Below are positions 46,428-54,807 of a stretch of 64,000 nt of DNA, in pieces. Position numbers and translations under genes: made by a program. Each line of letters starts with the position of its first letter. Within the stretch, counting starts at the first letter, position 1. Source of the DNA: an uncultured Paracoccaceae bacterium (GTDB lineage Bacteria; Pseudomonadota; Alphaproteobacteria; Rhodobacterales; Rhodobacteraceae); NCBI GenBank assembly GCA_937864535.1, contig CALMJS010000016.1, positions 186,001-250,000 of the forward strand, written 5' to 3'. The notes beneath the pieces are model-generated. The model saw only the letters and a program-made list of their open reading frames with translations, was not told where the DNA came from and ran no database searches.

Positions 46428-47715
46428 AGCCGTTGTTGACAGAGACCACCTTGGGCTTTGCCGGGGCCTCTTGCGCCGCCGGGGCGGCGGAATTGGCATC
46501 GATAAAGCTCAGGACCAGCGGGCGGATGTTATTGCGCCAGCTGCCGCCTGCGAAAATACCGTAGTGACCCGCGCCCGGTTCGACATGCCATGCCTTCTTC
46601 GAGGCGGGCAGGCCGGTCAGCAGGTCCAGTGCCGCCTTGCACTGGCCGGGGGCCGAGATATCGTCCTCTTCACCCTCGACCGTTTTGACTGCGACCGTGG
46701 TGATTTTGCCGATATCGACCTGGCGGCCGTTCACGCCGAACTTGTTTTGCGCAATCTCGCGCTTTTTGAACACGCGCTCGACCGTGGAGAGATAGAATTC
46801 GGCGGTCATGTCCATGACGGCCAGATACTCGTCGTAGAACACGTTGTGTTTGTCGTGGTCGCCTGCCTCGCCCTTGGCGACGCGGGTGATCTGGTTCTGG
46901 AACGCGGTTGCGTGGGTCTGCCCGTTCATCGAAATGAACGATGCCAGTTGCAGCAGGCCCGGATAGACCTTTCGTCCAACGCCGGCGTATTTGAACCCGA
47001 CGCGCTGGATCATCATCTGTTCCAGCTGGCCCATGGTCACTGACCGGCCAAAGTCGGTGACTTCGGTATGGTTCGCCTCCGGATCGATCGGACCACCGAT
47101 CAGGGTCAGCGACTGCGGCTGGGCGCTGGGGTCCTCTTCGGCCAGATAGGCGGTCGCGGCCAATGTCAGGGGGGCCGGCTGGCAAACCGCGATGACATGC
47201 AGGTCACTGCCCAGATGCTTCATAAAGTCGACGAGGTAGAGCGTATAGTCCTCGACGTCGAACTTGCCCTCGCTCACCGGAATGTCGCGGGCATTGTGCC
47301 AATCGGTGACATAGACCTCGCAATCGGGCAGCAGGGAAATCACGGTCTTGCGGAGCAGCGTCGCGTAGTGGCCGGACATCGGCGCGACCAACAGAACGCG
47401 GCGTTTCAGTGTCGGGCGTCCCGAGACGCTGAAATGCACCAGATCGCCAAAGGGCCGCGACAGCACGGTTTTGACGCGGACCACGTGGTCCTTGCCATCG
47501 CCCATCGACAGGGTCGGAATGCCCCAGTCCGGTTTGGTCACCATGCGCGAGAACGTGCGCTCGGTCACTTCACCCCATGCCCCGATCCATTCGACCATCG
47601 GGTTCGAAAGGGCGGACATCGCCGGATACGCGGCAAATGCACGCGCCGAGGCTCCGAGCCATTGATTCGTGTTCCGCACGCTTTCCATCAAGTCGTAGGT
47701 GAACATATACTTCAC
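46426..47715 (-). CDS. phaZ: Intracellular polyhydroxyalkanoate depolymerase
   Basis: 429 residues, starting GTG at 47715 (AGGAG 8 bases ahead) as MKYMFTYDLMESVRN, typical for PhaZ. The catalytic Cys is C178 in AVCQPAPLTL. It depolymerises granule-bound PHB in the cytoplasm. It is divergent from phaC. The C-terminus is Ala/Pro-rich (EAPAKPKVVSVNNG). Confidence 0.9.
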   Translation of the reverse strand: MKYMFTYDLMESVRNTNQWLGASARAFAAYPAMSALSNPMVEWIGAWGEVTERTFSRMVTKPDWGIPTLSMGDGKDHVVRVKTVLSRPFGDLVHFSVSGRPTLKRRVLLVAPMSGHYATLLRKTVISLLPDCEVYVTDWHNARDIPVSEGKFDVEDYTLYLVDFMKHLGSDLHVIAVCQPAPLTLAATAYLAEEDPSAQPQSLTLIGGPIDPEANHTEVTDFGRSVTMGQLEQMMIQRVGFKYAGVGRKVYPGLLQLASFISMNGQTHATAFQNQITRVAKGEAGDHDKHNVFYDEYLAVMDMTAEFYLSTVERVFKKREIAQNKFGVNGRQVDIGKITTVAVKTVEGEEDDISAPGQCKAALDLLTGLPASKKAWHVEPGAGHYGIFAGGSWRNNIRPLVLSFIDANSAAPAAQEAPAKPKVVSVNNG

Positions 47716-47776
47716 TTGAGCATCTCCTGTTCCGCGGGCGGTGCCGGTCAAAACGCAGCCCGGACGGGCCGGAATG

Positions 47777-47787
47777 CTGCACTGCAA
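47777..47787. promoter_or_regulatory. Near-consensus PhaR site between phaZ and phaC
   Basis: CTGC-ACT-GCAA, one base from CTGC-N3-GCAG, in the 93-base divergent promoter region; it would let PhaR affect phaZ and phaC. Confidence 0.35.
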
Positions 47788-47808
47788 AACTAAGGGGGCG
47801 CGGGTCGC

Positions 47809-49626
47809 ATGACAACTGATGATTTGGTCGGAGATGTCGCACAGGCGCAGCAGTTGAAGAAACTGGAAGCAAACATGACCCGGGTCGAGGAATTGACCCA
47901 GCGGATCATGCGGGCGTTTGCCCATAAACGCCATGTTCCTCAAGCACTTCAGGGGCCTAGCCAGGACCTCTACATGAAGGCGGCCGTGGCCTATTGGGCC
48001 GAGATGGTGAACAACCCCGCCAAGGTCCTCGAGCAGCAAATCGAATACTGGGGCAAATCGCTGCACCACTATGTAGAGGTGCAGCAAGCCCTCGCCAAAG
48101 GGGCTTTTCAGGCTCCGCTCGACGAATCGCCCGACGATCGCCGCTTTACGAATCCGCTGTGGCGCACCCACCCGTATTTCAATTTCGTCAAACAGCAGTA
48201 CCTGATGAATGCAGAGGCGATCAGCCGGACCGTCGCCGAGCTGGAGGGCATTAGTGACCTAGAGCGCAAACGCCTGACCTATTTCAGCCAGCAGATCGTC
48301 GATCTGATGTGTCCGACCAATTTCCTGCCGACCAATCCCGATGCCCTGCAAAAGGCGGTGGAAACGGACGGGCAATCCTTGGTGGACGGGTTGGAAAATC
48401 TGGTGCGCGACCTAGAGGCGCATGACGGCGAACTGGTGGTGTCGCTGGCCGATGGCTCGGCGTTTCGGGTCGGTGACAATATCGGTGCCACCCCCGGCAA
48501 GGTCGTGTTCCGCAACCATCTGTTCGAACTGATCCAGTACAGCCCGACCACCGACGAGGTCCACGAGATCCCGATCCTGATTTTCCCGCCGTGGATCAAC
48601 AAATTCTACATCATGGACCTCAAGCCCCAGAACAGTCTGGTCAAGTGGATCGTGGATCAGGGCTATACGCTGTTCGTGGTGTCCTGGGTCAATCCCGATG
48701 CGTCCTATCGCAATATCGGCATGACCGATTACGTTGAAGACGGCTATCTGACCGCGATGGCCGAGGTCAAAAAGATCTGCAAGACCAAGGTGATCAACAC
48801 CGTCGGCTATTGCATTGCCGGGACCACGCTGTCGCTGACGCTGGCCTTGATGAAACAGCGCGGCGACAAGACGGTCAATTCGGCGACCTTCTTTACCACG
48901 CTTACCGATTTCTCTGATCAGGGGGAATTCAGCGTGTTTCTGACCGATGATTTCGTCGATGGCATCGAGGCCGAGGCGATGAATGCTGGCATCCTCGAGA
49001 GTTTCTACATGTCGCGGACCTTTAGCTATCTGCGGTCGCGCGATCTGATTTATGCCCCGGCGATCAAGAGCTATATGATGGGCGAGGCGCCTCCGGCCTT
49101 TGACCTGTTGTTCTGGAACGGTGACGGGACCAACCTGCCAGCCAAGATGGCGGTCGAGTACCTGCGTGGCCTGTGTCAGCACGACCAATTCGCCCAGGGC
49201 GGGTTCGAGGTCGCCGGCACGACGGTCAACCTGTCCGAGGTCACGGTCCCGCTTTGTGCGATTGCCTGCGAAACCGACCACATCGCCGCGTGGAAATCGT
49301 CCTATCGCGGCATCCAGCAGATGGGGTCCAAGGATAAGACCTTTATCCTGTCCGAGAGCGGGCACATCGCTGGCATCGTCAATCCGCCGTCCAAGGGGAA
49401 ATACGGACATTGGTCGAACCCTGATCTGTCGCTAGAGCCGGACGATTGGAAAAACGGCTGTGAAAAGCAGGCTGGGTCGTGGTGGCCGCGGTGGGAGGCA
49501 TGGATCGCCCCCCGTTCCGGCAAGATGGTTCCGGCCAGAAATCCGGGTGATTCGGGGCATTCTGTGCTGGCCGATGCGCCGGGAACCTATGTGCGTTCGA
49601 CCCCTGCGCAGGGCTCCTCTGCCTAA
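47809..49626 (+). CDS. phaC: Class I polyhydroxyalkanoate synthase
   Basis: The 605-residue PHA synthase polymerises 3-hydroxyacyl-CoA on granules. The lipase-box-like GYCIAG has the catalytic C335. The Asp (CETDHIAAW) and the His (SGHIAGIVN) complete the triad. A long N-terminal domain (~1-200) and a conserved PPWINKFYIMDL (260-271) are typical of class I. It is followed by phaP and phaR, and divergent from phaZ. Confidence 0.93.
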   Translation: MTTDDLVGDVAQAQQLKKLEANMTRVEELTQRIMRAFAHKRHVPQALQGPSQDLYMKAAVAYWAEMVNNPAKVLEQQIEYWGKSLHHYVEVQQALAKGAFQAPLDESPDDRRFTNPLWRTHPYFNFVKQQYLMNAEAISRTVAELEGISDLERKRLTYFSQQIVDLMCPTNFLPTNPDALQKAVETDGQSLVDGLENLVRDLEAHDGELVVSLADGSAFRVGDNIGATPGKVVFRNHLFELIQYSPTTDEVHEIPILIFPPWINKFYIMDLKPQNSLVKWIVDQGYTLFVVSWVNPDASYRNIGMTDYVEDGYLTAMAEVKKICKTKVINTVGYCIAGTTLSLTLALMKQRGDKTVNSATFFTTLTDFSDQGEFSVFLTDDFVDGIEAEAMNAGILESFYMSRTFSYLRSRDLIYAPAIKSYMMGEAPPAFDLLFWNGDGTNLPAKMAVEYLRGLCQHDQFAQGGFEVAGTTVNLSEVTVPLCAIACETDHIAAWKSSYRGIQQMGSKDKTFILSESGHIAGIVNPPSKGKYGHWSNPDLSLEPDDWKNGCEKQAGSWWPRWEAWIAPRSGKMVPARNPGDSGHSVLADAPGTYVRSTPAQGSSA

Positions 49627-49639
49627 GGGGTTGATTTTA

Positions 49640-49699
49640 CTGCGTCGCAGAAATGTCACATGCTGCGGCGCAGAAAAAACTTGAAATGCTGCGCTGCAG
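49640..49699. promoter_or_regulatory. Three tandem PhaR-type operators before phaP
   Basis: CTGC-GTC-GCAG (49640-49650), CTGC-GGC-GCAG (49663-49673) and CTGC-GCT-GCAG (49689-49699), 23 and 26 bases apart, upstream of the phaP start at 49769. CTGC-N3-4-GCAG is the element recalled for PhaR of Rhodobacter and Paracoccus. A repressor released by PHB granules is inferred. Confidence 0.6.
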
Positions 49700-49768
49700 C
49701 ATGCATATTGGTGGTACGGAATAACTCGCGGCGCTCAGCAGATGCCGCGCCACATAGAGGGTAATGCC

Positions 49769-50251
49769 ATGACCACGACCACCGATTTCACCGCGATGTT
49801 CAAAGACATGATGGGTAACTTCCCGATGGACACCAAGGCCGTCGAGGACGCTTTCAAGAGCCAGACCGCTCTTGCTGAAAAGATGTCTGCTGTGGCTCTG
49901 GAAGCCGCCCAGAAATCGACCGACCTGTCGGCCAAGTGGGCCAAGGAAACGCTGGTCAAGATGGCTGACCTGTCCAAAGCCAAGGAAGCTCCGGCCGATT
50001 ATGCCAAGTCGCTGACCGACTTCGCCTCGACCTCTGCCGAAGCCGCCGCCGAGCATATGTCGGCCTTCGCCGAGATCGCCAAGAAAGTCCAGACCGAGAC
50101 TCTGGAACTGATGATGGCTGCTGGCAAAGCTGCGACCGACGACATGACTGCTGTTGCTGCCAAGGCTTCGGCTGACCTGACCGCCGCCGCCAAAAAGGCC
50201 ACCGGCGACGTGACCGCAGCCGCCAAAAAGGCGACCGCTGCCGCCAAGTAA
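49769..50251 (+). CDS. phaP: Phasin (PHA granule protein)
   Basis: 160 residues from the ATG at 49769. It is all-helical and rich in Ala/Lys/Glu, with FTAMFKDMMGNFPMDTKAVE at the start and a C-terminal AAAKKAT repeat (AAKKATGDVTAAAKKATAAA), typical of small phasins that coat PHB granules. An upstream in-frame ATG at 49742 is possible but has no SD. It is preceded by three PhaR-type operators and followed by a terminator and phaR. Confidence 0.88.
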   Translation: MTTTTDFTAMFKDMMGNFPMDTKAVEDAFKSQTALAEKMSAVALEAAQKSTDLSAKWAKETLVKMADLSKAKEAPADYAKSLTDFASTSAEAAAEHMSAFAEIAKKVQTETLELMMAAGKAATDDMTAVAAKASADLTAAAKKATGDVTAAAKKATAAAK

Positions 50252-50290
50252 GGCGCTTTTCTGGCCATTCCTCCCTTGAGGCCAGACATC

Positions 50291-50319
50291 GGGCGAGTTG
50301 CAGTGCAACTCGCCCTTTT
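50291..50319 (+). terminator. Terminator between phaP and phaR
   Basis: GGGCGAGTTGC-AGT-GCAACTCGCCC, a perfect 11-bp stem, followed by TTTT CTTTTT. It would limit read-through from phaP into phaR, giving high phaP and low phaR. Confidence 0.85.
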
Positions 50320-50389
50320 CTTTTTCTTTCTTTTCTTGCTGACACGTCATAGGCTTGCTGCATTGCCGCAACTGTTCTGGGAGGGACCC

Positions 50390-50929
50390 GTGGCCGATAC
50401 GGACAAACCATTGTTGATTAAACGCTACGCCAGCCGTCGTTTGTACAATACCGAGACCAGCGACTACGTGACGCTCGAAGATATCGCGACCTTCATCCGT
50501 GATGGCCGCGAGGTCCAGATCGTGGACCTGAAATCGGGCGACGACCTGACCCGCCAGTATCTGCTGCAGATTATCGCCGAACACGAAAGCCGCGGCGAAA
50601 GTGTGTTGCCGGTTGATGTGCTGACCGATCTCGTGCGCAGCTACACCAGCCAGGCCTCGTCGATCGTGCCGCAGTTCCTGGCCGCCTCGTTCGAAATGCT
50701 GCGCGAAGGCCAGTCAAAGATGATCGAGAACATGACCAAAGCCACGCCGATGACCATGCCGGGTTTCGAGGCGCTGCAAGCCCAGCAAGCCGCCTTCTTC
50801 AAGGCAATGACCGGCGGCATGATGGGATCTTCGGGTCCCGCACGCGAGAATGATGACGGCGACGATCTCGACAAGATCAAGAAACAGCTGAGCGATTTGC
50901 AAAACCAGTTGGCCAAGATGGGACGTTAA
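50390..50929 (+). CDS. phaR: PHA synthesis repressor PhaR
   Basis: 179 residues from the GTG at 50390 (GGGAGGGACCC before it). The N-terminal PHB/PHA-binding DNA-binding domain is KRYASRRLYNTETSDYVTLE (12-31), and a C-terminal hydrophobic and charged region (KKQLSDLQNQLAKMGR) binds granules. It represses phaP and itself until PHB forms. An upstream extension through a terminator was rejected. Confidence 0.9.
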   Translation: MADTDKPLLIKRYASRRLYNTETSDYVTLEDIATFIRDGREVQIVDLKSGDDLTRQYLLQIIAEHESRGESVLPVDVLTDLVRSYTSQASSIVPQFLAASFEMLREGQSKMIENMTKATPMTMPGFEALQAQQAAFFKAMTGGMMGSSGPARENDDGDDLDKIKKQLSDLQNQLAKMGR

Positions 50930-51026
50930 TCGTCCCGTGTTTCGCCCGAACAGGAGGCCGGACCGCATTGCATGTGCAGCAGCGCGGGCCTGTGCCTGAC
51001 TGGCGCCCAAAGTAGAGGAGGGGGCA

Positions 51027-51986
51027 ATGGTTGGTTCTGTCGGGCGGATCACCCTTTGGGGGGTAGAGGTCTTTGTCGCCACCGCCGAAGAGGCGTCGAT
51101 TTCCGCTGCCGCACGTCGGTTGGGCAGTTCTGCCGCCACCGTGAGTCAACAACTGACCAATCTTGAGGGGGCCATCGGCGCAACGCTGCTCAATCGGAAC
51201 GAACGCCCGATCACACTGACCTCGGCAGGAGAACTCTTCCTGCGCCGTGCCAATGCGATCCTGAACGAGGCCGATCAGGCGCGGCTCGAACTTGCCACGG
51301 CGAATTTCGGTCTTAGCCGCCTGCGCCTCGGAATGATCGAGGATCTGGAATCCGACGTCACCCCGCGCCTGTTGATGGGCATGTCGGAAACCCTGCGGTC
51401 CTGCCAGTTTCTGTTGGAAACCGGCGCTTCGCACCGGCTTCATGACCTGCTCGACGCCCGCGCCCTCGATGTGATCGTGGCGGCGGATGTGGGGGCACTC
51501 GGCGACGGGCTCGAGGTGCATCCGCTCCTGATCGAACCTTTCGTTATCGCCATTCCGCGCAGCGCGGACGAGGCCAGAGCGCTTGCGTCACTTCCGACCA
51601 CATTGCCGCTGATCCAGTATACCACCCGCCACCACATGGGGCAGATGATCGCCGCGCATCTGGCTCGGCAGAATCTGACCCCGGCTCATCGGTTCGAGCT
51701 GGATAGCTACCACGCGATCATGGCGATGGTGGCCAGTGGCGTGGGATGGACGATCCTGACACCGCTCGGATGTCTCAGGGCGCGGCGCTTTTTGGACCGG
51801 GTGCAGGTCCTGTCTTTGCCCGGCGCGCCGCTCTCCCGGACCATCAATCTCACGGCCCGCCGCGGCGTGTTGGGTGCAACGCCTGCCAATTTGGCGGCGC
51901 AACTTCGCGACCTTTTGCGCGAGTCTATCGAAACCCCGGCGCATGCCGACTATCCATGGCTGCGCGACAGCCTCAAGGTCATCTAG
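51027..51986 (+). CDS. LysR-family transcriptional regulator
   Basis: 319 residues. The winged-helix part (EEASISAAARRLGSSAATVS, residues 21-40) has a Ser-Ala-rich recognition helix. The effector-binding domain follows (ATANFGLSRLRLGMIEDLES onward). It starts about 100 bases after phaR but no operon link is evident. The effector is unknown. Confidence 0.84.
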   Translation: MVGSVGRITLWGVEVFVATAEEASISAAARRLGSSAATVSQQLTNLEGAIGATLLNRNERPITLTSAGELFLRRANAILNEADQARLELATANFGLSRLRLGMIEDLESDVTPRLLMGMSETLRSCQFLLETGASHRLHDLLDARALDVIVAADVGALGDGLEVHPLLIEPFVIAIPRSADEARALASLPTTLPLIQYTTRHHMGQMIAAHLARQNLTPAHRFELDSYHAIMAMVASGVGWTILTPLGCLRARRFLDRVQVLSLPGAPLSRTINLTARRGVLGATPANLAAQLRDLLRESIETPAHADYPWLRDSLKVI

Positions 51987-52006
51987 AGGTAATTCGGCGG
52001 CCGCGC

Positions 52007-52056
52007 TTTCATCTTTCCCCAAATACCTCCGCCGGAGGCATGGCCCGTCAGGGCCA
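52007..52056. repeat. Interspersed repeat, copy 5
   Basis: TTTCATCTTTCCCCAAATAC then CTCC, followed by CCTCCGCCGGAGG and TGGCCC-GTCA-GGGCCA. Located right after the LysR gene; probably also terminates it or the convergent LysE gene. Confidence 0.65.
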
Positions 52057-52057
52057 A

Positions 52058-52660
52058 TCAATGCCCCATCACCACCGGCGCAACCGAAAGCAGTAACAGC
52101 GCCGCCATCGTCCAGTTGAACCACTGCAGTCGCCCTGCGGTATTCAGCCAGCGCCGTGCCTGTTGGCCCAATACCACCCAGAAGGTGATCGACGGCAGGT
52201 TTGTTGCCATAAAGATGAGCGCGACCAGCAGAACCTGTGCCATCGATTGATCGACCGTGTAGGCGCTGAGCGCCGTCAGGGCCATCATCCAGCCCTTCGG
52301 GTTCACCCATTGAAACGCTGCCGCCTGAAAAAATGTCAGCGGTTTTCCTTCGGTCTCCGGCGCATCGGCCTTTTTTGACCCTGAATTGGCGATTTTCCAC
52401 GCCAGATAGACCAGATATCCGATCGAGGCCCACTTCATCACCGTCATCACGACCGGAGCCGCAACAAAGAGTTGCATCAACCCCGCGCCCAGAATGACAA
52501 TCATAAAGGAATGTCCCAGCCCGACTCCCAAGAGATGCGGGACGGTGCGGCGAAAACCGAAGTTCGCGCCAGAGGCCATCAACATCATGTTGTTGGGTCC
52601 CGGGGTAATCGAACTGACAAAGGCAAAGCCCAGCAGGGCCAGAAGAATCTGAAGAGTCAT
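52058..52660 (-). CDS. LysE-family amino-acid exporter
   Basis: A 200-residue membrane protein with six hydrophobic segments. The N-terminal SITPGPNNMMLMASGANFGF and LVYLAWKIANSG are typical of LysE/RhtB exporters. The ATG at 52660 lacks a clear SD; a TTG seven codons upstream is a weak alternative. It is divergent from an Lrp gene, a common regulator-exporter pair for amino acids. Confidence 0.83.
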   Translation of the reverse strand: MTLQILLALLGFAFVSSITPGPNNMMLMASGANFGFRRTVPHLLGVGLGHSFMIVILGAGLMQLFVAAPVVMTVMKWASIGYLVYLAWKIANSGSKKADAPETEGKPLTFFQAAAFQWVNPKGWMMALTALSAYTVDQSMAQVLLVALIFMATNLPSITFWVVLGQQARRWLNTAGRLQWFNWTMAALLLLSVAPVVMGH

Positions 52661-52670
52661 GGTTCGGGCA

Positions 52671-52683
52671 AATTGGCGCAATT
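52671..52683. promoter_or_regulatory. Dyad between the lysE-type and lrp genes
   Basis: AATTG-GCG-CAATT in the 75-base divergent region; a plausible Lrp operator, no further support. Confidence 0.35.
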
Positions 52684-52735
52684 GCCTCGAAATGTAGTTG
52701 CGAAAATGTTTTCATTTCCGGGTTTGGCGCAATAT

Positions 52736-53188
52736 ATGACGGAAATGGATCGCATAACCGACAAAATATTGCACGAATTGGCCCGTGATGGCCGGATCAG
52801 CAACCTCGAACTGGCGGAACGGGTTGGCCTGTCGCCCTCGGCCTGTTTGCGCCGGGTTCAGGATCTGGAAAAACGCGGGGTGATCACCGGCTATCGTGCT
52901 CGCTTCGACCCGGTGCAAATGGGGCGGTCGTTTCTGGTCTATGTCACCGTCGGTCTGTCCGAGCATACCAAGGCGGCGCAGGACGACTTTGAACAGGCGA
53001 TGTCGCGCGCGGCAGAGGTCACCGAATGTCACAATGTCGCCGGAGCGTTTGAATATCTGCTCCGGGTCGAGGTCGAAAACCTCGCCGCGTACAAGCGGTT
53101 CCACACGGATACGCTGGGAACTGTGCCCCATGTGCGATCCATCACCAGCTATATGGTCATGGGCACGTCCAAGGACGCGCGGGGATAG
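52736..53188 (+). CDS. Lrp/AsnC-family transcriptional regulator
   Basis: 150 residues from the ATG at 52736 (ATG 52745 and 52706 are alternatives; no strong SD). The N-terminal HTH is ISNLELAERVGLSPSACLRR (21-40). The C-terminal RAM/ligand-binding domain follows (SFLVYVTVGLSEHTKAAQDD, ending RSITSYMVMGTS). It probably senses an amino acid and controls the divergent LysE-type exporter. Confidence 0.84.
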   Translation: MTEMDRITDKILHELARDGRISNLELAERVGLSPSACLRRVQDLEKRGVITGYRARFDPVQMGRSFLVYVTVGLSEHTKAAQDDFEQAMSRAAEVTECHNVAGAFEYLLRVEVENLAAYKRFHTDTLGTVPHVRSITSYMVMGTSKDARG

Positions 53189-53189
53189 G

Positions 53190-54041
53190 TTATCCCGACA
53201 AACGGTTGCGATAGTCGCGCGGTGTGATTCCCAGATGCCGCTGAAAGGCGCGGCTGAAATAGCTGGGATCGGGATAGCCCACCTCTGCGCCGATCGCTGC
53301 GATCGGGCGTCGGGTGTAGGCCAGTTGCCGGCAGGCTTCACGCATTCGCATGGCCTCGATCGCGCGCAGCACGGGCAGGCCAGTGGCCTGTTTCACCAGC
53401 CGGTTCAGGTGACTGGTCGAGATCGCCAGCGCGGCCGCGATGTCTGCCACGGTCAGGGCCTGATCCAGCCGCGCCCGCACAAAACCGTCGAATTTCTGTA
53501 AAATACGGGGCGATCTATCCGGCGCGGTGGGTGCCGCTTCGGCCAAGGCTTCGGCCAAACTGGCAAAGAGTTGCGTCGACAGGCCTCGAAGTCTGGCAAC
53601 CCGTGCGAGCGAAGTCGAGCCATGCGTTCGGCTCAGTGTGTCAAACAGATACTCGAAATCCTCGGGCGGTCGCGTCCATCCTGGCCGCGCGAGCGCAAGC
53701 GACAGCGGCGAGGGACCGTCGATCACATCGGCGACCTCGGCCGTTGGAATTGTGAACACATGGCCAATCGTTCCCGACTCAAAGGTAAACCCATGCACCA
53801 CACGGCGCGGCATGTTGATCGCAATCGGCGCGGGCAGACTTACATGGTGGCCGTCGGCTTCGAGCTGGGTCTGGCCCTGCCGGATAAACAGGATCTGGTG
53901 CAAATCCTCGTGACGATGCGGGCTGATGCGCCAGTCATGTCCTGCCGCCCGATCCGTGATCGTTTCGACATGGCACAAATCGGGAAAGCCGAGAGCTTCG
54001 CCATAGAGGCCATAGGCCGGGATCGAGGGGGGTGTCGCCAT
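53190..54041 (-). CDS. AraC-family regulator (PobR-like)
   Basis: 283 residues. The N-terminal cupin sensor part contains HRHEDLHQILFIRQGQTQLE, and the C-terminal two-HTH domain (ADIAAALAISTSHLNRLVKQ, then GYPDPSYFSRAFQRHLGITP) is of the AraC type. Similar proteins respond to aromatic acids such as 4-hydroxybenzoate. It is convergent with lrp, and its 5' end is 69 bases from the hairpin array. Confidence 0.84.
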   Translation of the reverse strand: MATPPSIPAYGLYGEALGFPDLCHVETITDRAAGHDWRISPHRHEDLHQILFIRQGQTQLEADGHHVSLPAPIAINMPRRVVHGFTFESGTIGHVFTIPTAEVADVIDGPSPLSLALARPGWTRPPEDFEYLFDTLSRTHGSTSLARVARLRGLSTQLFASLAEALAEAAPTAPDRSPRILQKFDGFVRARLDQALTVADIAAALAISTSHLNRLVKQATGLPVLRAIEAMRMREACRQLAYTRRPIAAIGAEVGYPDPSYFSRAFQRHLGITPRDYRNRLSG

Positions 54042-54110
54042 ATCTCGGACAATAAACCAGACGCCTGCAAAGGCGAGGGCGAATTCACAAAATCGGCGGC
54101 CTCAAATGAA

Positions 54111-54482
54111 AACGGCGACACCCGGGAGGAGGAGGGTGTCGCCGTTCTATTCCGCGAATGCTCAGGGAGGAGGAGGAGCATCCGCTTTGGTGAAAGACCG
54201 ACAGGGAGGAGGAGAGCCGATCTTTCGTTGTGGGGCTGCCAGGGAGGAGGAGAGGCAGAACCACAATTCTATTTAGGGTGCGGCGGTGTCAGGGAGGAGG
54301 AGAGACACCGCCGCCAGTTTCACGGACCTTCAGGGAGGAGGAGGAGGGTCCGGAACCTTGAATTTTCAAAGTGCGGCGGCACCAGGGAGGAGGAGAGGCG
54401 CCGCCGCCTTTTTCACGATCCGACCCAGGGAGGAGGAGGAGGGCGGATCGTTCCCGGGGTCCAAGGGAGGAGGAGGACCCCG
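54111..54482 (-). ncRNA. ccsR: Array of nine CCUCCUCCC-loop hairpins (CcsR / cuckoo-type sRNAs)
   Basis: Nine hairpins in 372 bases, on the strand reading from the DUF1127 gene. Stem pairs (plus coordinates): 54455-54462/54475-54482, 54415-54426/54441-54451, 54373-54383/54397-54407, 54323-54331/54344-54352, 54280-54290/54304-54314, 54228-54240/54254-54266, 54192-54202/54216-54226, 54154-54163/54176-54185, 54111-54122/54135-54146. Each 12-14-base loop reads CUCCUCCUCCC-like on the minus strand, an anti-Shine-Dalgarno motif. Four stem mismatches in the plus strand become G-U pairs in the minus transcript; one goes the other way. The last hairpin is followed by UUUUCAUUU. CcsR1-4 of Rhodobacter sphaeroides sit behind a DUF1127 gene in the same way. 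Unit boundaries are not determined. Confidence 0.85.
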
Positions 54483-54489
54483 TAATCTA

Positions 54490-54708
54490 TTAGTTCGCGG
54501 TCTTGGCCGCTTCGAGGGCGATGCCCTTGATCATCGAGCGGGAGATACCCAGATCCGCCAGTTCGCGGTTCGACAGGTTCGACAGCTCGACCACCGTTGC
54601 ACGGTAGACCTTGCGCTGGGCCAGACGGTCAGCCAGGGTGGCGCGCAGGGCGCTGATCGAGGCGAAAACGCTGAAACCGTTGCTGCGTACGTCGTTGGCG
54701 TATGCCAT
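54490..54708 (-). CDS. ccaF1: DUF1127 protein, CcaF1-like
   Basis: 72 residues from the ATG at 54708 (AAAGAGAGA ahead). The C-terminal DUF1127 helix is ELSNLSNRELADLGISRSMI. In Rhodobacter sphaeroides the equivalent protein (RSP_6037, CcaF1) is an RNA-binding factor encoded just before the CcsR RNAs and affecting sRNA maturation. The first hairpin begins 8 bases after its stop. The open frame upstream to 54861 is not used. Confidence 0.87.
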   Translation of the reverse strand: MAYANDVRSNGFSVFASISALRATLADRLAQRKVYRATVVELSNLSNRELADLGISRSMIKGIALEAAKTAN

Positions 54709-54807
54709 TGTGTGTCTCTCTTTCATCTTGCCGCATCGGGCGGCCGTATCATCTGTTTCGTGGGCCCGTCTGTTTTCGTGGCGGGCTGCATTGCTGCTGT
54801 TGAACCT

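Noticed and set aside
49637-50584. Gly-rich antisense ORF opposite phasin
   Set aside because: Shadow of phaP and phaR codon bias. The sense frames have clear family matches, starts and operators.
54111-54482. CRISPR-like repeated units
   Set aside because: The common part is only an 9-12 base loop; flanking stems are palindromic and differ from unit to unit. There are no identical direct repeats of 24-37 bases, leader or cas genes.
53571-54485. 304-codon plus-strand frame through the hairpin array with repeating GGRREEE-like residues
   Set aside because: Its repeats are the translated GGGAGGAGG loops. Wobble pairs and the DUF1127 context point to minus-strand RNA, and there is no ribosome site or domain.
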